Translations under genes and position numbers: made by a program
Notes under the pieces: model-generated
What the model saw: the letters and a program-made list of their open reading frames with translations, nothing else
What the model was told of the DNA's origin: nothing
Databases searched by the model: none
Source of the DNA: Acidobacteriota bacterium
GTDB taxonomy: Bacteria > Acidobacteriota > UBA6911
Assembly (NCBI GenBank): GCA_016934555.1
Contig: JAFGSS010000083.1
Coordinates: 1 to 47,501, forward strand
Length of the DNA stretch: 47,501 nt
Direction of reading: 5' to 3'
In this document: positions 37,338-46,138 of the stretch, piece after piece
How positions within the stretch are numbered: the first letter of the stretch is position 1
Layout: every line of letters begins with the position of its first letter

Positions 37338-37803
37338 GGGTGCCCTCCTGTACCACTTCCAGCAGGTACCCGAACGCGGCGTTCTCGGTGGCCTTGGGGT
37401 GGACGAAAAAGACCATCGTTCCCCGCGATCCCTTGCGGGGGGCCTTGTCGACGAGCTTGAAGCCGTTCGCCTGCAGGTGGTCGAACGCCTTCTGGATATC
37501 CCTGACGCGCAGCGCCATGTGGACGATGCCCCCCCGGCCGCCGTTCTTCTCGATCTGTTTGGCGACGGGGGAGAGCTCGTTGAGGGGCTCGATCAGCTGC
37601 AGCAGGTTGGGGCCGTCCCCCACCTGCAGGAGCACCTCGCGGACCTGGTCGGTGCCCAGGATCTCCTCGCGGTGCAGCTCCTTGAATCCCATGGTCTTGT
37701 AGGCCTGGACGTGGGCTTCCAGCTCGCCGGGCCTGACGCTGACGGCGATATGGTCGAAAAAGAGAAAGCCGGGGATCTGTTCCATCTGTGCGTTCGTCAT
37801 CAT
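37324..37803 (-). CDS. mce: Methylmalonyl-CoA epimerase (VOC superfamily)
   Basis: FLFFDHIAVSVRPGELEAHVQAYKTMGFKELHREEIL...DGPNLLQLIEPLNELSPVAKQIEKNGGRGGIVHMALRVRDI. Confidence 0.92.
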   Translation of the reverse strand: MMTNAQMEQIPGFLFFDHIAVSVRPGELEAHVQAYKTMGFKELHREEILGTDQVREVLLQVGDGPNLLQLIEPLNELSPVAKQIEKNGGRGGIVHMALRVRDIQKAFDHLQANGFKLVDKAPRKGSRGTMVFFVHPKATENAAFGYLLEVVQEGTHDGH

Positions 37804-38195
37804 TCAAACTCCACCAGCACCTGGCCCGACTGGACGCTGTCCCCCGCGTTGACGGGGATGGCCGCGACCTTTCCGGGGCCGGGAGCTGTAATATTCGTTT
37901 CCATCTTCATGGCTTCGAGCACCATCAGCACATCGCCGGCCTGGATGCTCTGCCCCACCTGCGCCGTCAGCTTGATCACGATGCCGGACACCGGGCTGCG
38001 GCAGACCTTGTCTTCGTTCACGTTCCCGCCGGCCGGGGCCGGGGGCGCCGCCGCGGGGGCGGCGACGGGGGCGGCGGGGACGCGGATCGGCCCGAGCCCG
38101 AACCCGATTCCGCGACCGGGACCGGCGGCCTCGGGCTCCACGGCCTCGACGTCCACCTCGTAGTTTTTGCCATCAATCGTAATGTTCAGTTTCAC
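37800..38195 (-). CDS. Biotin carboxyl carrier protein (transcarboxylase 1.3S-like)
   Basis: MKLNITIDGKNYEVDVEAVEPEAAG...CRSPVSGIVIKLTAQVGQSIQAGDVLMVLEAMKMETNITAPGPGKV; EAMKM biotinylation motif. Confidence 0.96.
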   Translation of the reverse strand: MKLNITIDGKNYEVDVEAVEPEAAGPGRGIGFGLGPIRVPAAPVAAPAAAPPAPAGGNVNEDKVCRSPVSGIVIKLTAQVGQSIQAGDVLMVLEAMKMETNITAPGPGKVAAIPVNAGDSVQSGQVLVEFE

Positions 38196-38207
38196 GCCGC
38201 CTCCTCG

Positions 38208-38510
38208 TTATTGTAAAGTGTGGGACGCCTGGATGTTGACGCGCCCCTGTTGCGCCCACGCCCGCGAGCTGAGCAGCCGGATCCTGCGGATGCGCACGCG
38301 CACCCCCAGGTAGGCGGCCAGGGCGGCCGAGACGGCCGCCATCTCCTCGTCGCTGATCTCCGGTTTCACCGGCGCCGGCACGACGGGTGCCGCCGCGGCG
38401 GCGGGGGCCGGGGACTCCAGCCTCCCGACCCGCTCGGCCAGCGCCGCGAGCTGCGCCTCGACCTTTTCCAGCATTTCGGCCAAATCTTTTGTCTTTACGG
38501 TCTTTACCAT
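38208..38510 (-). CDS. Small soluble OadG/MmdD-like accessory protein
   Basis: N-terminal coiled coil, Pro/Ala linker, then DEEMAAVSAALAAYLGVRVRIRRIRLLSSRAWAQQGRVNIQASHTL, resembling the C-terminus of decarboxylase gamma/delta subunits. Confidence 0.6.
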   Translation of the reverse strand: MVKTVKTKDLAEMLEKVEAQLAALAERVGRLESPAPAAAAAPVVPAPVKPEISDEEMAAVSAALAAYLGVRVRIRRIRLLSSRAWAQQGRVNIQASHTLQ

Positions 38511-38526
38511 GGGTATGTCCTCGGCC

Positions 38527-40080
38527 CTACAGCGGGATCAGGCCGTGCTTCTTGGCCGGCCGCAGGGAGCGTTTGGTGTTGAGATATTCCAGCGCCTGGG
38601 CGAGGTGCTGCCGCGTCATGGAGGGCTCGATAACGGAGTCCACCAGCCGGCGGCCCGCCGCCACGTAGGGGGTCGAGAACGCCTCGCGATACTTTTCGAT
38701 CACTTCCTTCCGCTTGGCCGCCTTGTTTTCCGCCTCGGCGATCTCCTTGCGGAAGACGATCTCGGCCGCCCCTTCGGCCCCCATCACGGCGATTTCGGCC
38801 GTGGGCCAGGCGTAGACGCGGTCGGCGCCCAGGTCCTTGCCGCACATCGCCAGGTAGGCCCCGCCGTAGCTCTTGCGCAGGATCACGGTGATTTTCGGCA
38901 CCGTGGCGGCGGAATAGGCGAACAGGAGTTTGGCGCCGTGGCGGATGATCCCGTTGTGCTCCTGCTGCACCCCCGGGAGAAAGCCGGGGACGTCGACGAA
39001 GGTGAGGAGCGGGATGTTGAAGGCATTGCAGAAGCGGATGAAGCGGGAGGCCTTGTTGGAGGCGTTGATATCGAGCACGCCCGCCTGGACCGACGGCTGG
39101 TTGGCGATGATGCCCATCGGGCTGCCGGCGATGCGCGCAAAGCCGACCACGATGTTCATGGCGTAGCCCGCCTGCACTTCCAGGAAGTCGCCGAAATCGA
39201 CCACCCGCGTGATCACGTCGCGCACGTCATACCCCTTCTTGGGGTTGGTGGGGATCACGTCGTCCAGTTCCGGGTTGGGGTCGACGCTGGGGTCCCCCTC
39301 GGCCTGCGGCGGGTCTTCCAGGTTGTTGGCCGGCAGGAAACTCAACAGCTTCTGGCACAGGGCGATGGCGTGGTTGTCGTCCTCGGCGATGAAATGGATC
39401 ACGCCCGAATTGGCCATGTGGGCGTCGGCCCCCCCCAGCTGCTCCGCCGTCACGTTCTCACCCGTGACGCTCTTGATCACCGAAGGGCCGGTGATGAACA
39501 TCCGCGCCTGGCGGGTCTGGATGATGAAGTCGGTCAGGGCGGGGCTGTAGGCCGCACCGCCGGCGCACGGGCCGCAGATGAGCGAAATCTGGGGCACGGC
39601 GCCCGAGAGCATGACGTTGGTGTAGAACACCTTGCCGTAGCCGGACAGGGAATCGATCCCCTCCTGCACGCGCGCTCCGCCCGAATCGTTGATGAAGACG
39701 AAGGGGGAGCCCGTTTTCAGGGACTGTTCCATGATTTCGGCCACCTTGACGGAGTGGACCTCCCCGGCGGAACCGCCGGAGACGGAAAAGTCCTGGCTGG
39801 CCAGGTGCACCAGCCGGCCGTCGATGGAGGCGGCCCCCGTCACCACGCCGTCGGCCGGGAACTCCTTGCCCGCCATCCCGAACAGGACCGAACGGTGCTC
39901 GGCGAACAGGCCCGTTTCCTCGAAGCTGTTCGGGTCCACCAGGGTCTCGATCCGCTCGCGCGCCGTCAGTTTCCCCTCTTTGTGCTGCTTCTCCAGCTTG
40001 TCGGCGCCGCCGCCCAGCATCGCCTGCTTGCGCCGCTTATGCAATTCCTCGATTCTTTCCTGCATGGTCATATTGGACAT
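38527..40080 (-). CDS. Methylmalonyl/propionyl-CoA carboxyltransferase (12S / PccB-like)
   Basis: LEKQHKEGKLTARERIETLVDPNSFEETGLFAEHR...GGARVQEGIDSLSGYGKVFYTNVMLSGAVPQISLICGPCAGGAAYSPALTDFI. Confidence 0.96.
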   Translation of the reverse strand: MSNMTMQERIEELHKRRKQAMLGGGADKLEKQHKEGKLTARERIETLVDPNSFEETGLFAEHRSVLFGMAGKEFPADGVVTGAASIDGRLVHLASQDFSVSGGSAGEVHSVKVAEIMEQSLKTGSPFVFINDSGGARVQEGIDSLSGYGKVFYTNVMLSGAVPQISLICGPCAGGAAYSPALTDFIIQTRQARMFITGPSVIKSVTGENVTAEQLGGADAHMANSGVIHFIAEDDNHAIALCQKLLSFLPANNLEDPPQAEGDPSVDPNPELDDVIPTNPKKGYDVRDVITRVVDFGDFLEVQAGYAMNIVVGFARIAGSPMGIIANQPSVQAGVLDINASNKASRFIRFCNAFNIPLLTFVDVPGFLPGVQQEHNGIIRHGAKLLFAYSAATVPKITVILRKSYGGAYLAMCGKDLGADRVYAWPTAEIAVMGAEGAAEIVFRKEIAEAENKAAKRKEVIEKYREAFSTPYVAAGRRLVDSVIEPSMTRQHLAQALEYLNTKRSLRPAKKHGLIPL

Positions 40081-40096
40081 GTCGAATGATCCCCCT

Positions 40097-41605
40097 TCAG
40101 GCCGGTGTGACCGTGACCTGGTGCGTGATTCCTTTGAGCTTTACGTTGTAGGTTATGGGCGAGCGCACGGGCCCCTTGCCGTTGTCGACGACGGGGGCTG
40201 CGCCCGGCGCGGCGGCCGGCTGGGCGCCCGGGTCTTTGCCCAGGTTCTTCGGGCCCTCGTCCCGGGTGGCGAAGAACTTGGGGGCCACCTGCGGGAACAT
40301 GGCGTAGGTCAGCACGTCCTCGTCCGACCCGTTGCAGCCGGGCAGCTCCAGCGCCGCTTTGCGCAGCTCCTGCCATTCCGGCTTGAGCAGGTCGGCGGGG
40401 CGGCAGGTGACCGGTTCCTTGGTGGACTTGCCGGCCGCGATGGCGATCACCTCGGGGTTGCGCGGGCCGATGGTTTCGCCGTAGTAACCCAGCATCAGGT
40501 CGACGAATTCGCCCGTCAGCACCTTGTATTTGCCCATCAGGACGTTGAAGACCGCCTGCGTGCCGACGATCTGGCTCGAGGGGGTGACCAGGGGCGGGAA
40601 ACCCGCGTCCGCCCGTACCTTCGGCACTTCCGCCAGCACCTCGGCCATGCGGTCGCCCGCCTTCTGCTGCTTCAGCTGGCTCTCCATGTTGGAGATCATG
40701 CCTCCGGGGATCTGGCTTTCGAAGATCTCCGTCTCCACCCCGGTGATGTTGGAGAGGAACTCCTGGTACCGGGGGCGGATCGTGTTGAAGTACTGCTTGA
40801 GCTTCAGGATGCGGCCCTTGTCGAGGTCGGTCTCGAACTCGGTCCCCTGGAGCATCTCGACGACGCTTTCGGTCGGGTTGTGGCCGGGGCCGAGACTGAG
40901 CGGGCTCAGCGCGGCGTCCACGCAGTCGGCGCCCGCCTCGATCGCCTTCATCAGGCTGACCAGGGTGACCCCGGTCGTGGCGTGCACGTGAACCTGGACG
41001 CGGGTCTCCTCGCCGCAGGCGTCCTTGATCCCCCTGACGAGGTCGTAGGCCGCCCGGGGTTTCAGCAGCGCCGCCATGTCCTTGATACAGATGGAGTTGC
41101 ATCCGCGGTCCAGCAGCTTCTTCGCCAGGTCCACGAAGCCCCCGGTGGTGTGCAGCGGGCTGACCGTGTAGCTGATGGCCCCCTGGGCGTGCTTGCCCGT
41201 GCGCCGGACGGCGGCGACCGCGCGCTCGAGGTTGCGGATGTCGTTCAGGGCGTCGAAGACGCGGAAGACGTCGATCCCGGTCTCGGCCGCCTTCTCGACG
41301 AAGCGGTCCACCACCCCGTCTTCGTAGTGGCGGTAACCGAGCAGGTTCTGCCCGCGCAGCAGCATCTGCAGCCGGGTGTTGGGCATCAGCCTGCGGAAGG
41401 TGCGCAGCCGCTCCCAGGGGTCTTCATTCAAAAATCGGATGCAGGAGTCGAACGTGGCGCCCCCCCAGCATTCGACGGACCAGTACCCCGCCTTGTCCAG
41501 GTCTTCGCATGCGGGGACCATGTCTTCCAGGGACATCCGCGTCGCCATCACGCTCTGGTGGGCGTCGCGGAGGATGAGCTCGGTGATATCGATTTTCTTG
41601 GTCAT
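40097..41605 (-). CDS. Transcarboxylase 5S-like / pyruvate-oxaloacetate carboxyltransferase subunit
   Basis: KIDITELILRDAHQSVMATRMSLEDMVPACEDLDKAGYWSVECWGGATFDSCIRFLNEDPWERLRTFRRLMPNTRLQMLLRGQNLLGYRHY... Confidence 0.95.
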   Translation of the reverse strand: MTKKIDITELILRDAHQSVMATRMSLEDMVPACEDLDKAGYWSVECWGGATFDSCIRFLNEDPWERLRTFRRLMPNTRLQMLLRGQNLLGYRHYEDGVVDRFVEKAAETGIDVFRVFDALNDIRNLERAVAAVRRTGKHAQGAISYTVSPLHTTGGFVDLAKKLLDRGCNSICIKDMAALLKPRAAYDLVRGIKDACGEETRVQVHVHATTGVTLVSLMKAIEAGADCVDAALSPLSLGPGHNPTESVVEMLQGTEFETDLDKGRILKLKQYFNTIRPRYQEFLSNITGVETEIFESQIPGGMISNMESQLKQQKAGDRMAEVLAEVPKVRADAGFPPLVTPSSQIVGTQAVFNVLMGKYKVLTGEFVDLMLGYYGETIGPRNPEVIAIAAGKSTKEPVTCRPADLLKPEWQELRKAALELPGCNGSDEDVLTYAMFPQVAPKFFATRDEGPKNLGKDPGAQPAAAPGAAPVVDNGKGPVRSPITYNVKLKGITHQVTVTPA

Positions 41606-41942
41606 TTCCGGTTCTCTCTCGTGGCAAACGTTTGCCCTGTCCTTTTCCTCCATGGGGAGAAAACAACCAGGGCCTATTAATAAGGACGTGTTGTGATAGA
41701 TTGTATGAATCCGTGAACCCTTCGGCCGTCCGGGCAAAACCTTTCAGGTGACGGGGGCCGGGGGCCGGGGGAAATTCCGCAAACCGCCTTTCGGTTGAAT
41801 TGAACAAACCTTCAAATCATTCCACAAACTTATAATGATATAAAATCTATTAGTATCTTTCCAGCCCTCTTTGCCGTTCGCGACCTTTCGGGGCCGGCGC
41901 AGGATAAAGCATAGATAAGACGGTGTTTATTCGATGGAGCGA

Positions 41943-42803
41943 CTACACCAGCTCCCGGGTCGCCTCCTCCGGGAGGGCGGGATCGAAGCGGACGAGGGCC
42001 AGTTCGGGCCCGTCATGGGCGGCCGAGAGGGCGACGGTCCTGCCGATCCGCTCCATCCACGTGCCCGTGAGACGGGCCGATTCGTGGATGTGACCGTGCA
42101 GGGTCACCAGCGGCTGCCTCGATTCGATGAAGCGCCGGATGGCGATGCTTCCCACGTGGACGTCCAGCTGGACGTGCTTGTATTTCTTCCCGTCCAGGGC
42201 GGCGCGGTCCAGCCCCGTGTCGTAGGGGGGGGCGTGGAAGAGGAAGATGGCGCGCGCGAGGTCCCTTCCCCGGGTGAGGCGCTCCAGGTCCGACTGGATC
42301 GTCTGGTTTTTCAGCACGCTCGGCTCCACGGGCACCGTCAGCCACCCCTCCTCGGGCGCCACGCAGAGGGGGTCGAGGTACCGGGAGACGTCGTAACGCT
42401 CCCAGTCCTTGAGCATGAAGGGGGTGGGCGGGATGAAGGCGTAGCCGTAAACGGCGTAATCGCCCCAGGGGACGGCGGCGTTGTGCACCTGGTGCCAGAG
42501 GCCCCCGGTTTCGTGCCGGTGGAGGGCTCCCTCCTCGGTCCGCGCGTCGTCGTTGCCCGGGATCAGGAAAACCGGGGGGCACTCCGGCCCCATGCCCGAC
42601 CTGAGCCGCTCGAACCCGGGGGCGAAAAACTCCTCGACGAAGCTCTCGTACTCTCCCGCGCCCGCGACGGCGCCGAGGCCGGAGGGGAAGAGGTCCCCCC
42701 CCAGGAATACGGCCGCGGGGACTTCCCGTTCCATGGCCGCGAACAGCTTCCGGTAACGGTCCTCGCGGCCATGGAGATCCGACACGAAAAAACACCCGCC
42801 CAT
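41943..42803 (-). CDS. Metallophosphoesterase
   Basis: MGGCFFVSDLHGREDRYRKLFAAMEREVPAAVFLGGDLF...FLIPGNDDAR...LVTLHGHIHES; DxH, GD, GND, GHxH motifs. Confidence 0.93.
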   Translation of the reverse strand: MGGCFFVSDLHGREDRYRKLFAAMEREVPAAVFLGGDLFPSGLGAVAGAGEYESFVEEFFAPGFERLRSGMGPECPPVFLIPGNDDARTEEGALHRHETGGLWHQVHNAAVPWGDYAVYGYAFIPPTPFMLKDWERYDVSRYLDPLCVAPEEGWLTVPVEPSVLKNQTIQSDLERLTRGRDLARAIFLFHAPPYDTGLDRAALDGKKYKHVQLDVHVGSIAIRRFIESRQPLVTLHGHIHESARLTGTWMERIGRTVALSAAHDGPELALVRFDPALPEEATRELV

Positions 42804-42856
42804 ACGATCCTCATCTCAATAATAGGGGAAGCGGACGCCGGTGACCATGGGAAGGA

Positions 42857-45800
42857 TCAGTCTCCCGCCCCCCGGCCGATGGGGATGAACAGGGCCGGGT
42901 CGCCGGCGGCCCCGATCCTGACCGCGTAGCTGGTCCTGTTCTTGATGTCGCGGTCGGTGACGAGGTGGACGCTGAGCAGCCCGTCGGTCCTGTACCCCGT
43001 CTTCAGGTAGTTGAGGTGGCTGAGGCAGAGGCTCCACCCCTCGAGCCAGGAGAGGAGGTCCTTTTCCTGGGCCCTGGTCCCCGCGAAGTGGACGAGCAGG
43101 TCGATGTCGCTCTCGGGGCCGGCGGTCCCGTTCTGGGTGCTTCCGAACAGGTAAAGGGCCTTGACGCCGAACCTCACCGGGTCGAGGAGCTCGGCGATGC
43201 GCTCCACGCTCTCCAGGCGCCAGCGCCAGTGGAGGTTGACCCCCGGCTCCGCCGACCGCCCCGGCCCCGCCCCGGCGCGGGGGGCGCCGAAAGCCAACGG
43301 CGCTTCCGACGGCTCTCCGGGCAGAGGTTCCGCGAGCAGCGCCATCGCCTCGCCCAGCTCCCCGTTCATCAGGACCTGCACCGCCATCCCCGGGGCCGCG
43401 TGCGCCACGTCGATGACGCGCACCGTGTCGGCGAGGTGCGCGAAATCGGGGAGGAGGTCGGCCAGGCGGTTTGACGAGCGCTCGAAGAAGGCTTCGTTGA
43501 ACAGGGTGCCCCAGTCTCCGGGGTAGAGGGGGAGGTAGCGGATCGACGCCTCCACCAGGTCCTGGAAGAAGTGGGTGCCGAAGGAGAGCTCCGGGACGTA
43601 GTCCTGCCGCTTCAGGGCGATTTCCACGAGCATGGCGGTGTTGTTGATGTCCGAATAGGAGACATTCACCCCCAGCCGGATGTCGCCGCGGCTCCCCCAG
43701 CGCCCCGGCCCCATGAGGATGAACCGGCGTTTGGGCAGGAGCTGGTTGAGCGCGGCCACGGCCCGGCCGACGGCGAGCAGGTCGGAGCGGCTCGGCAGCT
43801 CGGCGTATCTGCGGGGGTCGATGTAGACGATGTGGGTCAGGTTGGTGATGGAGGCGTTGGTGACGTGCCGGTTGGCCGTGAACAGGATCCGTTCCTTCGG
43901 GATGTCCCGCGGGATCGGGGGGGGGTGCGCGCTCGGGCTGTAGCTCTGCGGCCGGCACTGCACCAGGTAGAGATCGGTGCCGTCGTGCGCGAACTCCAAA
44001 TCGACGGGCACCCCGAACTCCGACTCGAGGGTGCGCAGGATCTCCGCCGCCTGGTCGACGAAGGGGGTCCTCCCCAGCAGGCCCTCGAAGGTCACCACCC
44101 ACCGGTCGGCCTCACCGTCCAGCCCGCTGCTCCACGGCTGCACCAGCCGGCCGTCCTCGAGGATGGAGACGAGCTCGTGGGCCATCGGGTATTCGGCCGC
44201 GTGGCGGCCGAGGAGCTCCCGGATCTCGACCGTTTCGAATAACCCCGACTCCAGGTTGATGACGTCGATGCACCGGGGGGAGTACCGCACCTTCTCCTCG
44301 ACGGTGGCGTTGACCCGGAGCGTCGGCTGCCCGGGCGAGACGAGGACCGGGTAGTCGTCCTGCACCCGGTCCACCGCCCGCGTGCCGAGCCCCGGCACCA
44401 TGCGCAGCAGCCCGTCCTCGCGCCGCAGGCGGCGGGACCAGGGGTATTCGTTGCGGCTGAAGGCCACGCCCGAGAACGCGGGGAGGTACCAGGGGCCGAC
44501 GCGGGTCCCCACCACCTCCTGGATCATGATCCCCATCTCCTCGTGGAAATCGGTCAGCCCCCGCTGCGCGCGGTAGCCGATCGGGTCGGGGCCGAAGGTG
44601 GAGGCGTACACCTCCGCCACCGCGTCGAGCAGCTCGAGCATGCGCTGGCGCTTGGTCCCCCGGTTGGCGATGAAGAGGCTCTTGTATTTGCCCGCGAACG
44701 ACGTCCCCCTGCTGTCCTCGAGCAGGCTGGAACTGCGCACGATCAGCGGGACCTCGCTGAGGTCGTCGAGCGCGATCGACAGCCCGTTGACGATTTCGGG
44801 GGGGAAGGAGGCGCTCTTGAACACCTGGACGATGGCGGGGTACTCGCCGCGCACCTGGCCGATGTCCTTGTATTTGTGCTCGGCGATCTCTTCCAGGTCG
44901 TTGTAGTTGATGAAATCGTAGAGCCCGTCGGAGGTGATGTGCCACGTCTTCGGGGTCCGGACCCCTTTGAGGAGGGGGCGCTCCTCCGCCTTCTTCTTCA
45001 GGACCTGGGAGGCGACGAAGAGTCCCGCCCCCTTTCCCCCGAGCCGGCCGTGGCTTTCGGCCGGGTAGATCGTCCGTTCGAAAAGGCCGTGGAAATCGTT
45101 GACGCTGATGAACTGCTTGGCGACCTGGACGAACTCGGCGTCGTCGCTCAGGATCCGCTGGATCAGCGAGACGCGGAAGGTGCGTTCGCGCGGGGAGGAG
45201 AGCTCCACCCCCTGGGGGATGAGGTGGCGGTAGCGCTCGATGGCGCCGGAGATCTCGTGCAGCGAGGAGTTGGGGTTTTCCAGCGCCTTGATCAGGAACC
45301 CGGACCGGTCCTCCTGGATCCATTTGTGGATGAACCCGATGATCTCGGCTTCCCCCATGTGCTTGCCCGCCAGGCGGAAGATTTCCTCGCTCGCCGACTG
45401 CAGGTCCTCGACCGCCCCCATCCTGAGCGGCCGGTTCTCGTCCAGCTCCTCGTCCTCGTCCTCCCCCTTCAGGGACGGGCTGATCCGTTCCAGGATGCGG
45501 TGGGCTTTTTCGTAACCGGACCAGGAGAGGTGGTTCAGCATCTTCCGGGAGACGCGGGTGAGCAGCTTGGGGTCCGTCCGGCGCAGCAGGTCCAGGATCA
45601 CGGCCCACTCGGAGGAGGGCGCCTCCTTCAGTTTATGGGTCTCGAAGACCGATTTGAGCTTGGTGTAGAGGATCCGGTGCCTGAGACGGTCCGCGATCGT
45701 GTTGATCAGCTTGCGCTCTTCCTTGAGGAAGGGGCCCTCATCGGCGGGGGGGCGCTCCTCGGTATAACAGACGCTGATGCGGCCCACGACCTGTTCCTGG

Positions 45801-46060
45801 ACCAGGATGTCGGAGTGCTGCATCCAGGGGGAGGGGGCGTAACCTTCCGTCCGGGCATCGATGTCGTCGTAGACGATCCGGGCCTGGCAGATGTCGGAAA
45901 ACTGCCACCCCGACGGGAGGGTGTGGACGATTCTCCGGAAGGTGTCCTCCAGCGTGAACTCCGGCGCGCTCAGGACCTCCTCGATTTCGTAGAGGCAGTT
46001 GAGTTCCTTGGCCCGCTCCTTCAGGTCGACCAGGAGCTTGTTGAGCGATTGGCTTTCCAT
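42857..46060 (-). CDS. PEP synthase/PPDK N-terminal (ATP-grasp) domain protein with C-terminal nucleotidyltransferase domain
   Basis: GRLGGKGAGLFVASQVLKK, VPLIVRSSSLLEDSRGTSFAGKYKSLFIANRG, VDLEFAHDGTDLYLVQCRPQS; C-terminal ALYLFGSTQNGTAGPESDIDLLVHF. Confidence 0.88.
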   Translation of the reverse strand: MESQSLNKLLVDLKERAKELNCLYEIEEVLSAPEFTLEDTFRRIVHTLPSGWQFSDICQARIVYDDIDARTEGYAPSPWMQHSDILVQEQVVGRISVCYTEERPPADEGPFLKEERKLINTIADRLRHRILYTKLKSVFETHKLKEAPSSEWAVILDLLRRTDPKLLTRVSRKMLNHLSWSGYEKAHRILERISPSLKGEDEDEELDENRPLRMGAVEDLQSASEEIFRLAGKHMGEAEIIGFIHKWIQEDRSGFLIKALENPNSSLHEISGAIERYRHLIPQGVELSSPRERTFRVSLIQRILSDDAEFVQVAKQFISVNDFHGLFERTIYPAESHGRLGGKGAGLFVASQVLKKKAEERPLLKGVRTPKTWHITSDGLYDFINYNDLEEIAEHKYKDIGQVRGEYPAIVQVFKSASFPPEIVNGLSIALDDLSEVPLIVRSSSLLEDSRGTSFAGKYKSLFIANRGTKRQRMLELLDAVAEVYASTFGPDPIGYRAQRGLTDFHEEMGIMIQEVVGTRVGPWYLPAFSGVAFSRNEYPWSRRLRREDGLLRMVPGLGTRAVDRVQDDYPVLVSPGQPTLRVNATVEEKVRYSPRCIDVINLESGLFETVEIRELLGRHAAEYPMAHELVSILEDGRLVQPWSSGLDGEADRWVVTFEGLLGRTPFVDQAAEILRTLESEFGVPVDLEFAHDGTDLYLVQCRPQSYSPSAHPPPIPRDIPKERILFTANRHVTNASITNLTHIVYIDPRRYAELPSRSDLLAVGRAVAALNQLLPKRRFILMGPGRWGSRGDIRLGVNVSYSDINNTAMLVEIALKRQDYVPELSFGTHFFQDLVEASIRYLPLYPGDWGTLFNEAFFERSSNRLADLLPDFAHLADTVRVIDVAHAAPGMAVQVLMNGELGEAMALLAEPLPGEPSEAPLAFGAPRAGAGPGRSAEPGVNLHWRWRLESVERIAELLDPVRFGVKALYLFGSTQNGTAGPESDIDLLVHFAGTRAQEKDLLSWLEGWSLCLSHLNYLKTGYRTDGLLSVHLVTDRDIKNRTSYAVRIGAAGDPALFIPIGRGAGD

Positions 46061-46098
46061 GGCCCGCCTCCCGGGATTCCCGCGGCGATCGGCGCTTT

Positions 46099-46132
46099 CC
46101 CCCCCGCCCGGTATCCGTGCCGGGCGGGGGGG
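46099..46132. terminator. GC-rich hairpin downstream of the glutamate dehydrogenase gene
   Basis: CCCCCCCGCCCGG-TATCCGTG-CCGGGCGGGGGGG; no U-tract. Confidence 0.4.
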
Positions 46133-46138
46133 AGGGGG

